20,509 bases of DNA from Bacteroidales bacterium UBA5548 (GTDB lineage: Bacteria > Bacteroidota > Bacteroidia > Bacteroidales > UBA932). The DNA lies in the NCBI GenBank assembly GCA_002425935.1, contig DINE01000021.1, positions 1 through 20,509 on the forward strand, given 5' to 3'. The translations under genes and the position numbers were made by a program. The notes under the pieces were generated by a model. The model saw only the letters and a program-made list of their open reading frames with translations, ran no database searches and had not been told where the DNA came from. This document shows, piece by piece, positions 1 to 7,498 of the stretch; within the stretch, counting starts at the first letter, position 1, and each line of letters begins with the position of its first letter.

Positions 1-21
1 AAATTATTAACAGAAATTCTG

Positions 22-29
22 TATATTTG
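22..29 (+). promoter_or_regulatory. Putative Bacteroidota promoter -7 box of the first hydrogenase operon
   Basis: The octamer TATATTTG fits the Bacteroidota -7 consensus TAnnTTTG exactly. Its -33 partner would fall at or before the left edge of the window and cannot be checked. Transcription would start near base 36, leaving a leader of about 130 nt before the first ATG at 166. A short inverted repeat (CAGAA-A-TTCTG, 11-21) abuts the box on its upstream side and could be an operator; that is inference. Confidence 0.5.
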
Positions 30-165
30 AATGCAATAAGTTCAAATCATAACTTAGAGAGAGAAAAGATCCCTGCAGAGGTTGAGTAGTAAGTTATAAA
101 TGTATAGCCCCGAATTTCTTCCGAAATCAAACAGCTCTATATATTAACTTTTTAAAAACGAACCT

Positions 166-702
166 ATGAATGCTTTAGAAGAGAGTCAAGTTGATAGAAC
201 AACTATCGACGAGATAATCTCCAGACACAGGGGTAAACCGGGTGAGCTCCTTACTGTAATGGAAGAGATACAGGAGGCAAGCGAATTCAAGTACCTGGAC
301 AAACTCTCCATGGATTATCTCTCCTCACAGACCAAAGTGCCGCTGTCACAGATATACAGTGTTGCAACTTTTTATTCATTTTTCAATCTGAAACCTCAGG
401 GTAAGCACTCAATAATTGTGTGCAGAGGAACCGCTTGTCATACAAAGGGGTCAAAGACACTCCTTGATGACCTCTCTGTCCTGCAGGGCTGCAAAGAGGC
501 TCTTGATTCAGGAGAGACAAGCTTTACAACTGAAGACAGACTTATCACCGTTAAAACTGTTGCCTGTTTTGGCCAATGTGCCCTGGCGCCGGTGGTGGCC
601 GTCGACGGAATTATTTACAGCAATGTGACATCTGAGCAAATAAAGAAATTACTGCAACATTTACAGGAGGATAAGAAAGATGAAAATATCAGACTATACT
701 AA
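166..702 (+). CDS. hydC: NuoE/HydC-like [2Fe-2S] subunit of [FeFe]-hydrogenase 1
   Basis: A 178-residue thioredoxin-fold ferredoxin subunit of the NuoE (24 kDa) family, cytoplasmic, relaying electrons through one [2Fe-2S] cluster between the flavin subunit and the rest of the complex. The N-terminal helical part (about 1-75) ends in the family signature ATFYSFF at 67-73. The cluster ligands are visible as C86-x4-C91 and C134-x3-C138 (in ACFGQCALAP). The length is normal for the family. The gene heads a NuoE-NuoF-HydA operon; its last 23 bases overlap the start of the next gene, so translational coupling is likely. The upstream 165 bases contain a plausible promoter box. Membership in a hydrogenase rather than complex I is inferred from the downstream hydA gene and the lack of any membrane-arm nuo genes. 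Confidence 0.93.
   Translation: MNALEESQVDRTTIDEIISRHRGKPGELLTVMEEIQEASEFKYLDKLSMDYLSSQTKVPLSQIYSVATFYSFFNLKPQGKHSIIVCRGTACHTKGSKTLLDDLSVLQGCKEALDSGETSFTTEDRLITVKTVACFGQCALAPVVAVDGIIYSNVTSEQIKKLLQHLQEDKKDENIRLY
665..670 (+). promoter_or_regulatory. Strong Shine-Dalgarno before the NuoF-GltD fusion gene
   Basis: A perfect AGGAGG lies inside the end of the upstream gene, 9 nt before the ATG at 680. It supports that ATG, and therefore the 23-bp gene overlap. Strong Shine-Dalgarno sites are uncommon in Bacteroidota, so it also suggests deliberate high-level or coupled translation. Confidence 0.7.
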
Positions 703-3700
703 ACTGCTGGAGATAAAAGAGCAGGCATCCCATAAAATTCTTCCTGATAAACCATATGTTGCCATTGGAATGGGTACCTGCGGTATAGGAAGAGGAGCCG
801 AGGTTCTTTTTGACAGCTTTGAAAGAATAATTGCCGAAAGGAAACTTGACATTATTCTAAAGAAAACAGGCTGCTTTGGTTTTTGTGCAGAAGAGCCGCT
901 GGTTAACATATACATCCCGGGCAAACCGTTGATTATTCTGCACAGAGTAACCGAAAACGATGTGGTTCCGTTGATTATCGGTATAGAAAAAGGAATCATG
1001 CCTTACAGAAACGTTTTGTGCAGAATTGAGGAGTGGGACTTTATAACTGAGAAGTATGAATTTGGCAAAGGGTTGAATGAGTATCCTCTCTGGAATGAGG
1101 TGCCTTTCTTTAAATGGCAGAAAAAGATTGTACTCCGTAACTGCGGGCTGATTGTACCTGACGATATTGAGGAGTATATAGCAGTCGGCGGATTTTTCCC
1201 TTTGTATAAGGCTCTGCACAATTTTAAACCGGAATCGGTTATAGAAGAGGTTAAGAGATCCAAACTTCGGGGAAGGGGAGGCGCAGGCTTCCCTACAGGT
1301 GTTAAATGGGAGCTGATGGCTAAAGTTGAGGCCGACCAGAAATATGTGATATGCAATGCCGATGAGGGAGACCCTGGTGCATTCATGAACAGAAACGAGA
1401 TTGAAAGTGATCCATTCATGCTTATCGAAGGTATGACTATAGGAGCTTATGCAATGGGCGCTTCAAAGGGGGTTGTATATATCAGGGCAGAGTATCCTCT
1501 GGCAGTTCAGCGTCTTAAAGGTGCAATAAAGCAGGCAAAAGAGCTTGGATTGCTGGGTGAGGATATTCTCAACTCTGGATTCAGCTTTGATATTGACATT
1601 GTTGAGGGAGCAGGAGCATTCGTTTGTGGTGAGGAGACATCTCTGATTCACAGTATAGAGGGTAAATCCGGCAGACCTACACCAAGGCCTCCATATCCGG
1701 CCGAGAAGGGACTGTACGGAAAGCCAACAAACATTAATAACGTTGAGACTTGGTGCAATGTGCCGGTAATTATCTCCAAAGGGGGTGAGTGGCTTACAGG
1801 AACCGGTACAGAAAAGAGCTCCGGTACAAAAGTCTTTTCACTGGTTGGTAAGGTAAAAAATACAGGTCTTGTAGAGTTGCCGCTGGGTTCTACTCTTGAG
1901 ACGATAGTATTTAAGATTGGTGAGGGTACAGGAACTCAAAAGAAGGTAAAAGCTGTTCAGTCGGGAGGTCCGTCAGGAGGCTGTATTCCGGTTGAGTATC
2001 TCAATACTCCTGTTGACTATGAGTCGCTTAATTCGTTAGGTGCCATAATGGGTTCCGGCGGAATGGTTGTAATGGATCAGGACAACTGTATGGTTGACGT
2101 TGCAAGATATTTTACCGAGTTTTCAAACGGGGAGTCATGTGGAAAATGTACTCCTTGCCGCGAAGGTCTTGCACAGACTCTTCATATTCTTAACAAAGTA
2201 ACGGAGGGTGTTGCAACCTCAGAAGATATTGATGCACTTGTCAAGCTGGGTCAGGTTATAAGAAGTACAGCATTGTGCGGACTCGGCCAGACTGCGCCTA
2301 ATCCTGTTCTAACCACACTAAGGTATTTCAGGGATGAATACGATCATCACATGATAGAGAAGAAGTGTGAACCGGGTATATGTCACAGCCTCTTTACGGC
2401 ACTTTGCGAAAACAGCTGTCCTCTGCATATGAATATTCCAAGGTACTTGCAGCTGCTTAAGGAGGATAAGGTTGAGGAGGCTTTTGAAACAACCCTCAGA
2501 GATAACCCTCTGCCAAGCACACTGGGCAGAATCTGTCACTTCCACTGTCAGATGAAATGCCTTAGAGAGACAATCGATGCACCTGTTTCTCAGGGAGATA
2601 TTCACAGATATATTGCCGATACCGTTTATAAAGAGGGTAAGGCTCAGAAGATATACGCCCGCCTTATAAAAGAGAAGCTGGCTCCTACGTATAAGAAGAT
2701 TGCAATTATCGGTGCCGGTCCTGCCGGATTGACTGCAGCGTTCTATCTCGTGAGACTGGGACATGATGTGACTGTATTTGACAGTGAATCAGAGGCCGGT
2801 GGAATATTAAGATGGGGAATACCAAAGTACAGACTGCCACTTGAGGTTCTTGAGACCGAAATTAATTTCATAAAAGAGCTGGGAGTACATTTTGTGTTTA
2901 ACACAACAGTTGGTAAAGATATTTCTATGGAAGAGCTTGAGCGCGATTATCATAAGGTAATAATTGCCGTGGGAGCACACAAGGATATCATTCTGAGTGT
3001 TGAGGGTAACCAGCTCGAAGGCGTTGTCTCCGGGATGGATTTCCTTAAAGATGTTGCAAAAGGCATCAAGCCGGATCTTGGACGCAATGTAGTGGTCATA
3101 GGAGCAGGTAATGTGGCGATTGACGCCGCAAGAACAGCTCACCGTTACGGAGCTGATGTTACGGTTGTATACCGTCGTTTGAAGGGTGATATGCCGGCCA
3201 ACAAAGATGAAATTAAGGAGGCCGAGATTGAGGGAGTAAACTTCCTCTTCCTGTGCAACCCTAAAGAGATTCTTGCTGACGCTAATGACAGAGTAAGAGG
3301 AATTGAACTGATGAAAATGGAGTGTGGTGATATTGACCTTTCTAACAGGAGAAAACCTGTTCCAACAGGTGAGTCATTTATTATTGGGTGTGACTCTGTA
3401 ATAATGGCAGTAGGAGAGGAGGTTGATGCTCCGTTTGTTAAAGAGTTCGGGCTCAAGACCACAACCGATGGTATAATCAGTGCAGACCATTTTACATTTA
3501 AAACCAGCCATCCGAAAATCTATGCAATTGGTGATGCTGTTACCGGACCGGCAACTGCTGCCGAGGCTATGGGTATCGCCAAGAAGGCTGCCGAGATTAT
3601 CGACTACAAGCTGATGAATAAACGACGTTTCCATAAATTAAACAGGGCATTTGATTACAGTGACGAGGTACCTTTGAAGCCGGAGGGCGGAAACAGGCAT

Positions 3701-3844
3701 TATGCAATCAAACGTCCGCTCGAAGAGCGACTTGGTAACTTTAAAGAGATTAATCTGGGTTATTCCAAAGAACAGGCATACGCCGAGGCAGCAAGGTGCT
3801 TGCGTTGCGATGTAAGGGTAACCGCTAACACCGAGGAGGAATAG
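680..3844 (+). CDS. HydB/NuoF-like diaphorase fused to a GltD/NfnB-like FAD oxidoreductase
   Basis: A 1054-residue cytoplasmic flavoprotein. Residues 1-115 form a thioredoxin-like [2Fe-2S] domain with C34, C65 and C69. Residues about 140-545 are the NuoF core: FMN/NAD(H) glycine-rich loop GRGGAGFPTG (198-207), NADEGDPGAF (227-236), GEETSL (317-322), an SLBB segment (about 385-440), and the [4Fe-4S] ligands C487, C490, C493 and C533. The C563-x4-C568 pair matches the usual HydB linker, but the expected 2[4Fe-4S] ferredoxin tail is replaced by a GltD/NfnB module. That module has cysteines 576, 580, 619, 623 and 627, an FAD loop GAGPAG (678-683), an NAD(P)H loop GAGNVA (808-813) and GDA (951-953), and ends in an EAARCLRC motif (C1040, C1043). 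It sits between nuoE-like and hydA genes, 2 bp before hydA. The likely role is exchanging electrons between NAD(P)H and the hydrogenase, with two flavin sites. This resembles what has been called glutamate-synthase-linked (group A2) hydrogenase; the actual cofactor and any bifurcation are inference. Confidence 0.9.
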   Translation: MKISDYTKLLEIKEQASHKILPDKPYVAIGMGTCGIGRGAEVLFDSFERIIAERKLDIILKKTGCFGFCAEEPLVNIYIPGKPLIILHRVTENDVVPLIIGIEKGIMPYRNVLCRIEEWDFITEKYEFGKGLNEYPLWNEVPFFKWQKKIVLRNCGLIVPDDIEEYIAVGGFFPLYKALHNFKPESVIEEVKRSKLRGRGGAGFPTGVKWELMAKVEADQKYVICNADEGDPGAFMNRNEIESDPFMLIEGMTIGAYAMGASKGVVYIRAEYPLAVQRLKGAIKQAKELGLLGEDILNSGFSFDIDIVEGAGAFVCGEETSLIHSIEGKSGRPTPRPPYPAEKGLYGKPTNINNVETWCNVPVIISKGGEWLTGTGTEKSSGTKVFSLVGKVKNTGLVELPLGSTLETIVFKIGEGTGTQKKVKAVQSGGPSGGCIPVEYLNTPVDYESLNSLGAIMGSGGMVVMDQDNCMVDVARYFTEFSNGESCGKCTPCREGLAQTLHILNKVTEGVATSEDIDALVKLGQVIRSTALCGLGQTAPNPVLTTLRYFRDEYDHHMIEKKCEPGICHSLFTALCENSCPLHMNIPRYLQLLKEDKVEEAFETTLRDNPLPSTLGRICHFHCQMKCLRETIDAPVSQGDIHRYIADTVYKEGKAQKIYARLIKEKLAPTYKKIAIIGAGPAGLTAAFYLVRLGHDVTVFDSESEAGGILRWGIPKYRLPLEVLETEINFIKELGVHFVFNTTVGKDISMEELERDYHKVIIAVGAHKDIILSVEGNQLEGVVSGMDFLKDVAKGIKPDLGRNVVVIGAGNVAIDAARTAHRYGADVTVVYRRLKGDMPANKDEIKEAEIEGVNFLFLCNPKEILADANDRVRGIELMKMECGDIDLSNRRKPVPTGESFIIGCDSVIMAVGEEVDAPFVKEFGLKTTTDGIISADHFTFKTSHPKIYAIGDAVTGPATAAEAMGIAKKAAEIIDYKLMNKRRFHKLNRAFDYSDEVPLKPEGGNRHYAIKRPLEERLGNFKEINLGYSKEQAYAEAARCLRCDVRVTANTEEE
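3834..3840 (+). promoter_or_regulatory. Shine-Dalgarno before hydA1
   Basis: AGGAGGA overlaps the last codons of the fusion gene, 6 nt before the hydA1 ATG at 3847. With only 2 bp between stop and start it indicates coupled translation and fixes the start. Confidence 0.65.
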
Positions 3845-3846
3845 TT

Positions 3847-5619
3847 ATGGAAAATAAATTTATTAATATTGTTGTAGACAACAGACCATATCAGGTAGTC
3901 AAGGGTTCGACCATTTTAGAGACCTGTAAAGAGATAGGAATTAAGATTCCATCTCTCTGCTACCTTAAAGATGTATCAAGTAATGCCTCTTGCGGAATAT
4001 GTGTGGTTGAGGTAAAAGGGGCAAAATCTCTTGTAAGAGCCTGTATCTCTCAAGTGAATGAGGGGATGGAGATTACAACCCATTCACCTGCGATTCATCA
4101 GGCAAGAGCCACAAATCTTGAACTGCTACTTGCAAACCATCCTAAGGATTGCCTTATATGTGAAAGAAACGGTAACTGCGAACTCCAGGATCTTACCGTA
4201 ACTCTAGGCATTAAAGAGACTCCATACGCAAAGACAAAACCGGTAGAGAAGATTGATGATACCTCTCCGTCACTTGTAAGAAATCCTGAAAAGTGCATTC
4301 TATGTGGCAGATGTATATCTGTTTGCGCCGACGTGCAGAGTGTTTATGCAATCGATTTTACAGGCAGAGGTCTGAGGAGTATTGTATCTACATATCAGCA
4401 CAAGGGTCTTGGAAATGTTGCATGTACAAACTGCGGACAATGCGCACTTGTCTGTCCTACAGCTGCAATCGTAGAAAAAGATGAGACAAGAGAGGTGTTT
4501 GACGACATTTACAATAAAGATAAAATTGTAATTGTACAGACAGCGCCTGCCATTAGAGTTGGTATTGGTGAGGCAATGGGTATGGATCAGGGTGCACTTG
4601 TAACCGGTAAGATGGTTGCAGGTCTCAGAAAGCTTGGTTTTGACAAAGTTTTTGATACTCAGTTTACAGCCGACCTAACCATAATGGAAGAGGGACATGA
4701 GCTTATCAGCAGGATAAAGAACGGAGGCACTCTCCCAATGGTAACCTCCTGCTCGCCGGGCTGGATAAAATTTATTGAACACTTCTATCCTAAGTCACTT
4801 GACCATTTATCAACTTGTAAATCTCCGCAACAGATGTTTGGTGCAGTTGCCAAGACATACTATGCCGAAAAGCTCAATGTTGATCCACGGAAAATTGTGG
4901 TAGTCTCAATCATGCCTTGTACTGCAAAGAAATTTGAGTGTAAAAGGCCGGAGATGAACTCTGCCTTCAACTACTGGAAAGATATCCTTAACCTCACCGA
5001 AAGGGATAACTTCTATGATGTGGATTATGTTTTAACCACCAGGGAGCTGGCAAAGATGTTCAGAAAAACTGGAATTGATTTTTCGTCACTTCTTGAGGAG
5101 GAGTTTGACAAGCCTTTGGGAATATCCACAGGTGCCGGAACAATTTTCGGTGCTACAGGAGGAGTAATGGAGGCGGCTGTCAGAACAGCATACGAAGTCA
5201 TTACAGGGAAACCTTTAAATAAGATTGACCTTACTGCTGTCAGGGGCTTTGACGGAATTAAGGAGGCCGAACTTGATCTTAAGGGGACTAAAATCAAGGT
5301 TGCTGTTGCCCACACGCTTAAAAATGCACGCAAGCTTCTTGATCAGATAGAGGAGGGGAAATCTCCATATGCTTTCATAGAGGTGATGACTTGCCCGGGC
5401 GGATGCCTTGGCGGTGGAGGACAGGCGATACCTACAACCTGGGAGATTCGTCAAAAGAGGGCAGACTCAATCTACAAAGAGGATAGGCTCATGCCTTTGA
5501 GAAAATCTCATGATAATCCAGCCATTAAAGCAATTTATGAAGAGTTTCTTAATGAGCCATTAGGACACCTCTCCCACGATTTGCTGCATACTCACTACGA
5601 AGAGAGGGGAATCTACTAG
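3847..5619 (+). CDS. hydA: [FeFe]-hydrogenase catalytic subunit HydA1
   Basis: A 590-residue catalytic subunit that reversibly reduces protons to H2 at the H-cluster. Modules in order: plant-type [2Fe-2S] domain (C38, C49, C52, C66); His-ligated [4Fe-4S] (H98, C102, C105, C111); two [4Fe-4S] clusters (C150/C153/C156/C160 and C193/C196/C199/C203); the H-cluster domain with L1 TSCSPGW (C302), L2 MPCTAKK (C358) and L3 MTCPGGCLGGGG (C516, C520); and the small-subunit-like tail (about 530-590) ending in a conserved HDLLHTHY segment. The length and module order fit trimeric group A enzymes. It is third in the operon, directly after the NuoF-GltD fusion. Relative to HydA2 it carries about 14 extra residues between M370 and V392. 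L1 has one cysteine where the classic CpI motif has two; both HydA copies share this. Confidence 0.96.
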   Translation: MENKFINIVVDNRPYQVVKGSTILETCKEIGIKIPSLCYLKDVSSNASCGICVVEVKGAKSLVRACISQVNEGMEITTHSPAIHQARATNLELLLANHPKDCLICERNGNCELQDLTVTLGIKETPYAKTKPVEKIDDTSPSLVRNPEKCILCGRCISVCADVQSVYAIDFTGRGLRSIVSTYQHKGLGNVACTNCGQCALVCPTAAIVEKDETREVFDDIYNKDKIVIVQTAPAIRVGIGEAMGMDQGALVTGKMVAGLRKLGFDKVFDTQFTADLTIMEEGHELISRIKNGGTLPMVTSCSPGWIKFIEHFYPKSLDHLSTCKSPQQMFGAVAKTYYAEKLNVDPRKIVVVSIMPCTAKKFECKRPEMNSAFNYWKDILNLTERDNFYDVDYVLTTRELAKMFRKTGIDFSSLLEEEFDKPLGISTGAGTIFGATGGVMEAAVRTAYEVITGKPLNKIDLTAVRGFDGIKEAELDLKGTKIKVAVAHTLKNARKLLDQIEEGKSPYAFIEVMTCPGGCLGGGGQAIPTTWEIRQKRADSIYKEDRLMPLRKSHDNPAIKAIYEEFLNEPLGHLSHDLLHTHYEERGIY

Positions 5620-5641
5620 TATTCAATCGTGTACAATCAAA

Positions 5642-5668
5642 AGGCCGGTAAATTAACTTTACCGGCCT
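5642..5668. terminator. Bidirectional intrinsic terminator between the converging hydrogenase operons
   Basis: A perfect 11-bp inverted repeat (AGGCCGGTAAA, 5-base loop TTAAC, then its complement) sits in the 69-bp gap between the two hydA stop codons. A short T-rich run (CTCTTTG) follows on the plus strand and TTTTGATT on the minus strand, so it can stop transcription from both sides. Confidence 0.85.
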
Positions 5669-5688
5669 CTTTGTTATTGATGAGTTAA

Positions 5689-7479
5689 TCAAAATCTTTT
5701 GCGAGGAGTATATTTTGTATGCAAAAGGTGGTGTGATTTTTCACCAAGCGGTTTACCCAGAAAGTCTGCATAAATTTTTAAAACCTCAGGATTCTGGTGC
5801 GATTTACGCAACGGCATTCCGGTATCTTCTGCATAAATTGCTGCTGCCCTCTTTGCTCTGATTTCTGGACTGGTTGGAATCGGTTGACCACCGCCCCCCA
5901 GGCATCCGCCCGGACATGCCATAAATTCAATAAAGTGGTAATTTGCTTTTCCTGCCTTTATTGCGTCCATCACAATCTTTGCATTGGCAAGCCCGTGTGC
6001 AACTGCGCACTTAAGTTCAGCTCCGTCAAGAAATGCCCACTCTTTTAAAGGTTTTTCTATCTTAACAGTTGCCTCCTTTACTCCCTCCATTCCGCGAACC
6101 GGAGTGATATTAAGGTTCTCGAAAGGAACCTCTCTTCCGGTAACAAGCTCGTATGCGGTTCTAAGGGCTGCCTCCATAACGCCGCCGGTGGCTCCGAATA
6201 TTACACCTGCCCCCGTTGATTCTCCCATCAGACGGTCGTAGTGCATCTCTTCAAGTTTCATAAAGTCAATACCGGCCTGCTTAATCATAATTGCAAGCTC
6301 TCTGGTTGTGAGTACATAGTCAACATCGCGGTATCCGCTGTCGTGCATCTCAGGACGGCTGGCTTCAAATTTTTTAGCAGTGCATGGCATAATAGATACA
6401 GAGACAATATTTTCCGGATCGATATTTCGTGCTTTTGCGTAGTAAGTCTTCACCAGTGCTCCAAACATCTGCTGAGGCGACTTGCAGGTTGACAGGTTGT
6501 CAAGATACTCCGGATACATGTGCTCAATAAACTTAATCCAGCCTGGTGAGCAAGAGGTGGCCATTGGCAGTTTTGCCGCAGGATCTTTGTCAACAAGTGC
6601 CCTCTTGAGTCTGGTTAGTAATTCGGTACCCTCCTCCATTATGGTAAGGTCGGCAGTAAAGTCTGTGTCAAGTACCGAGTCAAAGCCCAGCTTCTTTAGT
6701 GCCGAAACCATTTTGCCCGTTACTCTCATGCCAGGATCGAAACCGAGCTCCTCGCCCAAGCCTACTCTTACAGCTGGAGCTGTTTGTACCACAACATGCT
6801 TTGTCTTATCAGAAATTGCACTCCAAACCTCTTCTATGTAGTTTTTCTCTACAAGAGCTCCCGTAGGACAGTGATTGATACATTGACCGCAGTTTGTGCA
6901 GACAACTTCGTTCATTGCCTTTTCGAAGAAGGTGGTCACCTTGGCATGCTCTCCCTTAAAGGCCATTGTAAGTGCATTAACACTTTGCAGCTCTGCGCAC
7001 GTTCTTACGCAACGCTGGCACCTTATGCACTTGCTGTCATCTTTAATAATTGATGGCGAGTACATATCGATAGTGTAGTTCTTTAACGGAACAAGATGGA
7101 TAAAGTCCTGATTCATTATCTTGTACTCAGATGCGAGCAGCTGAAGTTCGCAGTTTCCGTTTTTATAACAACTTGTACAGTCGGCGTTATGTTCGGTGAG
7201 AAGGAGTTCAATGATGTGTTTTCTTGAGTTCCTCACCTTAAGAGTGTTTGTAAGCACCTCCATACCGCTTTCGCATGGTGTTGCACAAGCTGTAGCAAGC
7301 CTCTTCTGACCTGCTATCTCAACAACGCAGACCCGGCAATTTCCTGCAATACAAAGGTCTTTATGGTAACACAGTGTAGGGATGATTACTCCTGCCTGGG
7401 TTGCTGCATCAAGAATTGATGTACCATGTTTAACATCAACTTTTTGACCGTTGATAGTTATACTTATTTTATTTCCCAT
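5689..7479 (-). CDS. hydA: [FeFe]-hydrogenase catalytic subunit HydA2
   Basis: A 596-residue second catalytic subunit with the same modules as HydA1: [2Fe-2S] (C37, C48, C51, C65), His-ligated [4Fe-4S] (H97, C101, C104, C110), two [4Fe-4S] (C151/C154/C157/C161 and C194/C197/C200/C204), and the H-cluster motifs L1 TSCSPGW (C310), L2 MPCTAKK (C366) and L3 ACPGGCLGGGG (C522, C526). The small-subunit-like tail ends in HHLLHTKY. It is clearly a paralogue of HydA1 but not a recent duplicate: loops differ in length (about 8 residues longer before L1, about 14 shorter after L2). It is last in the operon hydC2-hydB2-hydA2, 19 bp after hydB2. By context it is the catalytic subunit of an NADH-linked enzyme; whether it also uses ferredoxin is not decidable from sequence. 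Confidence 0.96.
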   Translation of the reverse strand: MGNKISITINGQKVDVKHGTSILDAATQAGVIIPTLCYHKDLCIAGNCRVCVVEIAGQKRLATACATPCESGMEVLTNTLKVRNSRKHIIELLLTEHNADCTSCYKNGNCELQLLASEYKIMNQDFIHLVPLKNYTIDMYSPSIIKDDSKCIRCQRCVRTCAELQSVNALTMAFKGEHAKVTTFFEKAMNEVVCTNCGQCINHCPTGALVEKNYIEEVWSAISDKTKHVVVQTAPAVRVGLGEELGFDPGMRVTGKMVSALKKLGFDSVLDTDFTADLTIMEEGTELLTRLKRALVDKDPAAKLPMATSCSPGWIKFIEHMYPEYLDNLSTCKSPQQMFGALVKTYYAKARNIDPENIVSVSIMPCTAKKFEASRPEMHDSGYRDVDYVLTTRELAIMIKQAGIDFMKLEEMHYDRLMGESTGAGVIFGATGGVMEAALRTAYELVTGREVPFENLNITPVRGMEGVKEATVKIEKPLKEWAFLDGAELKCAVAHGLANAKIVMDAIKAGKANYHFIEFMACPGGCLGGGGQPIPTSPEIRAKRAAAIYAEDTGMPLRKSHQNPEVLKIYADFLGKPLGEKSHHLLHTKYTPRKRF

Positions 7480-7498
7480 AGATTTAATATTTTCAGCA

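Noticed and set aside
11..21. CAGAAATTCTG inverted repeat as a defined regulator site
   Set aside because: Five-base arms in AT-rich DNA are too short to claim; mentioned only as a possible operator next to the promoter box.
857..1219. Minus-strand open frame of 120 codons inside the NuoF-GltD fusion
   Set aside because: It is an antisense shadow of highly conserved NuoF coding sequence, with no recognisable domain.
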